Source: Thermoplasmata archaeon
GTDB lineage: Archaea; Thermoplasmatota; Thermoplasmata; Methanomassiliicoccales; Methanomethylophilaceae
DNA: 64,000 nt
Direction: 5' to 3'
NCBI GenBank assembly: GCA_015063185.1
Contig: SUSY01000004.1
Span: forward strand, 1-64,000
In this document: piece after piece, positions 60,050 to 64,000 of the stretch
Layout: each line of letters opens with the position of its first letter
How positions within the stretch are numbered: the first letter of the stretch is position 1
Program-made: the position numbers and the translations under genes
The notes under the pieces: generated by a model
What the model saw: only the letters and a program-made list of their open reading frames with translations
Database searches by the model: none
Told to the model about the DNA's origin: nothing

Positions 60050-61014
60050 AACAATTTGGTCTGATAGGGCCTCTTCTTGACATCCCGGGACTTTCCCGGG
60101 GTGTCCTTTCCTTTCAATGTATCGGCAGTGGAGAATCCCCCCATGGATTCCGCCGTATTTCCGGACGGGAACGGTGTGGTGAACTCTGCTTTCTGTTTAT
60201 TCACGAACTCCTCGATGAGGGACACCACTTCCTCGTCACGTTTGTTGCCCGGGGTCCATTCGATGATCACGCGCCCGTTGGATGCACGGGACCTGAGGTT
60301 ATTATACCATTCCTGTGCATCGAACATGACGATATCGATCTCAGGATGGGAATCGGTCACTCCGATGTACGTGTTGCTCTCATTTGGTTCCCAGGACTCC
60401 GGATCCTCATAATCCTTCTCCTCGAGGAATCCGACCGCAAACACGATCTTCCTTAATTCAGGGGATGTGAGCTTACAGTAGAGGGATGCCTGGAGGACAT
60501 AATGTTCGGGGACGGTGAACTTCTCGTTCTGGAACCATGATTCGCGTTTCTCGACGCCTGCGGTCTTGATCTCGAGTACGGCCGCACGTGTACCGTCCTT
60601 GAAATCGACGTATCCATCCACCATCCCTCCGAAATCGGGGTGGTCGCAGTTCACCAATCCTTTGCGATAGTACGGGCTGCTCTTACCGAAATGGTTGTAC
60701 CAGCACTGGTCCGGATCGATAGGTTCCTCTATCTTGAACTCGGATCCGAGCGAATCCATCTTTTCGGGATGTTTACGGACATAATCCCTGATCTTGGGTT
60801 CGATGACCTTTCCCGCACGGGTGTACTTGTTGTCCACCTCTTCGGAGAACAGTTTGCAGATATCACATGCTACTTCGAACTCACTGCAATACGCGTTACG
60901 GTCGACTATCGATGCCAATCTCGTTCCTGTGATCTTCTTGAACTTGTTGGCAGAGAATGTGACGGTATGGTTCTCACGATCGATACTGACCATGTCGCCT
61001 GCGTAGTTGCTCAT
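60046..61014 (-). CDS. YqaJ-like / PD-(D/E)XK nuclease
   Basis: 322 residues. Nuclease residues are in order: AGKVIEPKIRDYV (Glu), GGMVDGYVDF (Asp), AAVLEIKTAGV (E-x-K) and HYVLQASLYCKL (Gln), as in YqaJ/lambda-exonuclease-type recombinases. The C-terminal ~60 residues are a low-complexity Gly/Ser/Lys tail ending in PYQTKLF, which resembles a PCNA-interacting (PIP) peptide. No phage or recombination partner gene is nearby. Cytoplasmic DNA processing is inferred. Confidence 0.8.
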   Translation of the reverse strand: MSNYAGDMVSIDRENHTVTFSANKFKKITGTRLASIVDRNAYCSEFEVACDICKLFSEEVDNKYTRAGKVIEPKIRDYVRKHPEKMDSLGSEFKIEEPIDPDQCWYNHFGKSSPYYRKGLVNCDHPDFGGMVDGYVDFKDGTRAAVLEIKTAGVEKRESWFQNEKFTVPEHYVLQASLYCKLTSPELRKIVFAVGFLEEKDYEDPESWEPNESNTYIGVTDSHPEIDIVMFDAQEWYNNLRSRASNGRVIIEWTPGNKRDEEVVSLIEEFVNKQKAEFTTPFPSGNTAESMGGFSTADTLKGKDTPGKSRDVKKRPYQTKLF

Positions 61015-61099
61015 ATGCTCCCTTATACTATCCCTGTTTTAATGCTTTTCAGAATACGACACCGTGAGTGCCAAATATGGTTACATTGTATGGAGACAT

Positions 61100-61636
61100 A
61101 TGACTAAGGTACTGATCGTCGTGGACTATCAGAATGATTTCGTGACCGGTCCTTTGGGATTCGAGAAGGCCAAGGAACTCGAGGCTCCGATTCTGAAGAA
61201 GCTGGAGGAGTATTGGAACAGGGGTGACATGATTGTGTTCACCAAGGATATGCACGAGGCCGAGAAGTACCTTGAGACCCAGGAGGGCAAGTATCTGCCG
61301 ATTCCACACTGTGTCGACGAGGAGGGTTCCGCCATATACGGTGAGGTGGCAAAGTACTGTCATGAGGGGAATACCGTCGTAAAGAAGTGCTTCGGAAGCG
61401 AGGACCTCTGTGCCAGATTCTATTTCTACGAGGGTATCGAGAGTTTTGAGTTGGTGGGTGTCGTCGGAAGCATCTGTGTCCTTTCCAATGCAGTCCTGCT
61501 AAAGGCCAACTATCCCGAGATCAGGGTCATCGTCGATGCCAATTGCATCGCATCGCCAGACGATAGCATGAACGAGAAGGCAATGGACGTCATGCAGAAT
61601 TTACAGATCGATGTAATCAACAGGCGTCAGAACTGA
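61100..61636 (+). CDS. Cysteine hydrolase (isochorismatase/nicotinamidase family)
   Basis: 178 residues. Catalytic triad visible: Asp in LIVVDYQNDF, Lys in TVVKKCFGS, Cys in VGSICVLSNA. Nicotinamidase-like for NAD salvage is the closest guess, but no metal-binding DxHxxxH is obvious: the position reads DMHEAEKYL. Start is ATG 61100; the frame opens 12 codons earlier with poor support. Divergent from the nuclease gene. Confidence 0.85.
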   Translation: MTKVLIVVDYQNDFVTGPLGFEKAKELEAPILKKLEEYWNRGDMIVFTKDMHEAEKYLETQEGKYLPIPHCVDEEGSAIYGEVAKYCHEGNTVVKKCFGSEDLCARFYFYEGIESFELVGVVGSICVLSNAVLLKANYPEIRVIVDANCIASPDDSMNEKAMDVMQNLQIDVINRRQN

Positions 61637-62547
61637 GAGCCGATGGACCTATTGATCCTTCCGGCGAACAGGTTCCTGAAGGATGGTTGCATCTTTGAAT
61701 TTCCGCTCATGACCTTTCTGACGGATATCGGAACACCCTGATAGATGATATTGTCCGTGATGGATACATTGGCCTTCATACTGGGTCTTATGGCCTGGTA
61801 TGCGGCCTGCATTCTGCCGAGGATGGTGTTCAAGGTACCGGAGATGGAATAGACGTTCTTCGTAATGAAATCCTTCGCATTCGTGAATTCCGTCACTCCC
61901 ACAAGGAACGGGTTGTACTGCTTCTCCTTGAAGTCGTCCTCCAGGTCTTCTATGGCATCCATCACATAGATCCAGATTCCCATATTCAGGAACAGTTCCT
62001 CTAATTCGGGCGTCCACTCGTCATCCACTATCTCTCTAAGGACCCAGATCATGGACATTGCTGATGTCCTGCCCATTTCAATGGGATCGTTGCATCCTGC
62101 AGCCTCCTTCTCTCTGAGTTCCTCATATCCCTTCATAATCAGTTCATCATAGTGCGGAAAATCATGTCTGGCTCTTTCGATGGAACGATTGAGCCAGAGC
62201 AATCCAAAATTGGATTTCACAGAGGGTCCATCCATCCTGTCATCGATGAGTCCATTGTTAGCGACAAGAACGGTATATGCTGCCATCTTATTCAGGAGGT
62301 CAGTATGTCTCTTACTGTGTCTGAAGACACAGAACTTTCCTGTATCTGGTACTTTGATGATCTCTCCCTCGTCCATGATGGAGTTGAGGATGAGGTTAGC
62401 GAAGGTCATCTCGTAACTGACGATGATCGTGGACATGACGCCATACCCGTCCCTGAGCTGGTGGCACGTCTCGCAGTAGTATCCGCGGTACGCAGCGACC
62501 TCCTCGCTGGACATCATTGGTTCCATGGGTATGGTGTAGCCGAACAT
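61627..62547 (-). CDS. DUF5685-like protein
   Basis: About 306 residues. The start MFGYTIPMEPMMSSEEVAAYRGYYCETCHQLRDGYG matches the DUF5685 family, with a CxxC pair. The rest is helical, with Asp-rich LMDAIEDLEDDFKEKQYNPF recalling a helical-bundle metal or polyprenyl-type site. Function unknown. TATA-like TATTTTAAT about 62570-62580 would put RNA start close to the ATG at 62547, so I use that; a GTG at 62568 and ATG at 62565 are upstream in frame. Divergent from the Cys-rich peptide gene. Confidence 0.75.
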   Translation of the reverse strand: MFGYTIPMEPMMSSEEVAAYRGYYCETCHQLRDGYGVMSTIIVSYEMTFANLILNSIMDEGEIIKVPDTGKFCVFRHSKRHTDLLNKMAAYTVLVANNGLIDDRMDGPSVKSNFGLLWLNRSIERARHDFPHYDELIMKGYEELREKEAAGCNDPIEMGRTSAMSMIWVLREIVDDEWTPELEELFLNMGIWIYVMDAIEDLEDDFKEKQYNPFLVGVTEFTNAKDFITKNVYSISGTLNTILGRMQAAYQAIRPSMKANVSITDNIIYQGVPISVRKVMSGNSKMQPSFRNLFAGRINRSIGSQF

Positions 62548-62590
62548 GTGGTGAATTATGGGCATCACATTAAAATAGGTTTACTTACAT

Positions 62591-62620
62591 GCCTAAGTAT
62601 TAGGCCAGTCAATAAACTGG
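62591..62620. promoter_or_regulatory. Two adjoining palindromes between DUF5685 and Cys-rich peptide genes
   Basis: GCCTAA-GTA-TTAGGC (62591-62605) and CCAGT-CAATAA-ACTGG (62605-62620) lie back to back in the shared promoter region of the divergent genes, pointing to a regulator of this small locus. Confidence 0.6.
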
Positions 62621-62632
62621 TATGGTGAGTAA

Positions 62633-62893
62633 ATGTCCGAAGAGCAGAAGACTACCCAGGAATTGACAGAAGAGTACATGGATCAGTCCATGCCCGCTTC
62701 CGCACACATGACATACGCCCCTCCACAGGGAAAGTACGCAGAGAATGACCCCCATGTTGGAGGTCCCGGCTGTTACGACTGCTGCGGATACCACTGCTGT
62801 GTCGAACTCATCGCTGTTGTCGTTATCGTTCTCGTCTGCTGTGCATACGGAACTGATGGAACTTGCTGCGATTACTGCTACTGGCCCTTCTGA
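62633..62893 (+). CDS. Small Cys-rich protein, possible precursor peptide or CYSTM-like protein
   Basis: 86 residues. The first ~42 are polar and Glu-rich (MSEEQKTTQELTEEYMDQ), like a leader. The last 41 hold ten cysteines, mostly in CC pairs: GCYDCCGYHCC, then a hydrophobic core VELIAVVVIVLV, then CCAYGTDGTCCDYCYWPF. GGTGAG lies four bases before the ATG. A SPASM radical SAM gene starts 40 bp downstream, so it could be a modified peptide. The layout also resembles Cys-rich transmembrane (CYSTM) modules, in which case it is simply a small membrane protein. No family match is certain. Confidence 0.65.
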   Translation: MSEEQKTTQELTEEYMDQSMPASAHMTYAPPQGKYAENDPHVGGPGCYDCCGYHCCVELIAVVVIVLVCCAYGTDGTCCDYCYWPF

Positions 62894-62932
62894 TTGGGCT
62901 TTTGGTCGTAACCAGGATCACGGGCGGATACT

Positions 62933-64000
62933 GTGAAGCAGTCCCTGTTCGTGATCATGAAACCCACTCTTAACTGCAATGCCCACTGTAGGCATTGCTA
63001 TCATCGCCCTTCTGAATGTACTGACGAAGTGATGTCCGAATCCACGTTGGAGAAGGTCATTTCCATGGTCAGAGCGGAATATGATTCCGCATGGTATATC
63101 TGGCATGGAGGGGAACCACTGCTAGCCGGTGAACAGTTCTTCCGTAAGGTCGTGTCGTTACAGAAGAAGTACTATGACAAGGCCATCATGCGTTGCGGCA
63201 ATACGATCCAGACCAACGGTACGCTTCTAAGGTCCAGGTTCATAGAGTTTTGCAGGGACAACAGGATCAATCTGGGTCTATCCTTCGAGGGCGGTTTCGA
63301 TGGCGGGTTGAGACCAGACATCGATTCCAGAAGGATCGAGGAGGTCGTGGCTTACATGGTGAAGAAGGGACACATGTTCTCCATCACATCCACCGTACAT
63401 GGCGGAAACCTGGATCGCATGGACGATATGTATGAGTCGTTCAAGAGGATGGGTGCATCGTTCTGTTATTCCCCTTCCTTGAGAATGGGTGGCGGATTGG
63501 ATAACGAGGACCTGTACCTCGATGCTGATGCGTATGCGGACATGTGTATCGAGATGTTCGAGAAGTGGATCCATGATGTGGATGTGACCATCCCCGTGAT
63601 GCCATTCAACCAGTACATATCATCCGCCCTCAATGCACCGAATGTCTCCGATTGTGCACACTCCTCTTGTCTTACGAAGTGGATTTGTGTATATCCAGAT
63701 GGAAGTGTCTATCCTTGTGGAAAGCCCTGTGTGGAGAGATATCGTCTCGGTAACATCAACGAGGTGTCCTCCATCGATGAACTGTTCAAATCCGACGGAT
63801 TCAGGAACATCCTCGTGGATTCCATCGAGAGGCGTAAGAAGTGTAAGGAGTGTGAGATCTTCCCCAAGTGTGGCGGAGGTTGTACCGTCGATGCTATGGT
63901 CGATGGGGATGTGCAGTCTCCCGGTGGATTCTCATGCTTGGTCTACAAGAAACTGTTCATGCACATTGCAGCTACCATGGTGAGGATAATCTCCCAGAAG
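62933..64000 (+). CDS. Radical SAM/SPASM enzyme, 3' end outside the window
   Basis: 356 codons seen, no stop. The radical SAM cluster motif is CNAHCRHC near residue 15-22, followed by IWHGGEPLL. The C-terminal SPASM region has SCLTKWICVYPDGSVYPCGKPC and CKECEIFPKCGGGC, which bind auxiliary Fe-S clusters. This layout is that of anaerobic sulfatase maturases and peptide-modifying enzymes of the AnSME/SPASM group. GTG 62933 follows GGCGG; ATG 62957 is an alternative. In-frame TAA at 62909 limits the upstream end. It lies on the same strand behind the ten-Cys protein. Confidence 0.87.
   Translation, partial: MKQSLFVIMKPTLNCNAHCRHCYHRPSECTDEVMSESTLEKVISMVRAEYDSAWYIWHGGEPLLAGEQFFRKVVSLQKKYYDKAIMRCGNTIQTNGTLLRSRFIEFCRDNRINLGLSFEGGFDGGLRPDIDSRRIEEVVAYMVKKGHMFSITSTVHGGNLDRMDDMYESFKRMGASFCYSPSLRMGGGLDNEDLYLDADAYADMCIEMFEKWIHDVDVTIPVMPFNQYISSALNAPNVSDCAHSSCLTKWICVYPDGSVYPCGKPCVERYRLGNINEVSSIDELFKSDGFRNILVDSIERRKKCKECEIFPKCGGGCTVDAMVDGDVQSPGGFSCLVYKKLFMHIAATMVRIISQK

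Noticed and set aside
1-64000. CRISPR arrays, rRNA genes, intact prophage, replication origin
   Set aside because: No spaced direct repeats, rRNA motifs, Cdc6/Orc1 gene or origin-box arrays were seen on reading the window; the CARF-like gene alone is not evidence of CRISPR.

Overview
The window looks like a chromosome piece of a gut- or rumen-type methanogenic archaeon, most likely of the Methanomassiliicoccales (Methanomethylophilaceae-like). This placement is inferred. Archaeal signs are Pelota, a COG2522-type regulator, the archaeal homocysteine-forming gene set, the long archaeal FKBP, the ACT-domain amino-acid regulator, TATA boxes about 25 bp upstream of several start codons (leaderless or short-leader genes), and ATGA start/stop overlaps. 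Mixed in are bacterial-type genes typical of gut archaea: BspA-like and GLUG surface proteins, ABC-F ATPases, MATE, a TetR/MMPL pair, RluF-like, Sel1, YwqG, DUF1846 and a SPASM radical SAM enzyme. No rRNA, CRISPR array or intact insertion sequence was found.

Layout. 1-3.0 kb: 5'-incomplete surface leucine-rich-repeat protein whose first bases are an inverted copy of its own sequence. 3.1-4.4 kb: CARF/HTH regulator and a COG2522 regulator that closes the his operon. 4.4-7.6 kb: hisG-hisC-hisH-hisA (minus strand). 7.7-9.2 kb: AlbA_2/Schlafen-type regulator with its own palindromic sites. 9.2-12.9 kb: asd, COG1900, NIL-ferredoxin and UPF0280 genes (aspartate semialdehyde to homocysteine), with chorismate mutase upstream. 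13.0-13.5 kb: ACT regulator. 13.5-25.2 kb: one long minus-strand run carA-carB-chlD-cobN-ABC ATPase-ABC permease. 25.3-32.6 kb: Pelota, citrate synthase, MATE, ABC-F, isocitrate dehydrogenase. 32.6-36.7 kb: divergent TetR/MMPL pair sharing twin operators. 36.7-41.0 kb: S66 peptidase, RluF-like, Sel1, YwqG, FKBP, tRNA-Arg(CCT). 41.0-42.2 kb: gene-poor scar with an IS110 remnant. 42.2-47.9 kb: membrane protein, DHH phosphoesterase, ACT-metallo-beta-lactamase fusion, DUF1846. 48.0-50.9 kb: feoA-feoA-feoB-Cys-rich peptide under DtxR-like operators. 51-55 kb: surface protein, hypothetical, PAP2. 55.2-57.6 kb: arsR-metal P-type ATPase with an SmtB/ArsR-type operator. 57.6-61.6 kb: second ABC-F, FNT channel, YqaJ-like nuclease, cysteine hydrolase. 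61.6-64 kb: DUF5685, Cys-rich small protein and a radical SAM/SPASM enzyme cut by the window end.

Main results. (1) The chlI-like and chlD-like frames are joined by what looks like a complete -1 programmed frameshift signal: CCCTTTC heptamer, 6-nt spacer and an H-type pseudoknot. Two cobaltochelatase subunits would then come from one gene beside cobN. (2) CarA lacks the His-Pro-Glu part of its glutaminase triad. (3) A DUF5685 / 10-cysteine peptide / SPASM radical SAM cluster is a candidate undescribed peptide-modification locus. (4) Several operator sets can be read directly (TetR/MMPL, feo, arsR, AlbA_2). (5) A CGCGCG palindrome recurs in promoter regions.
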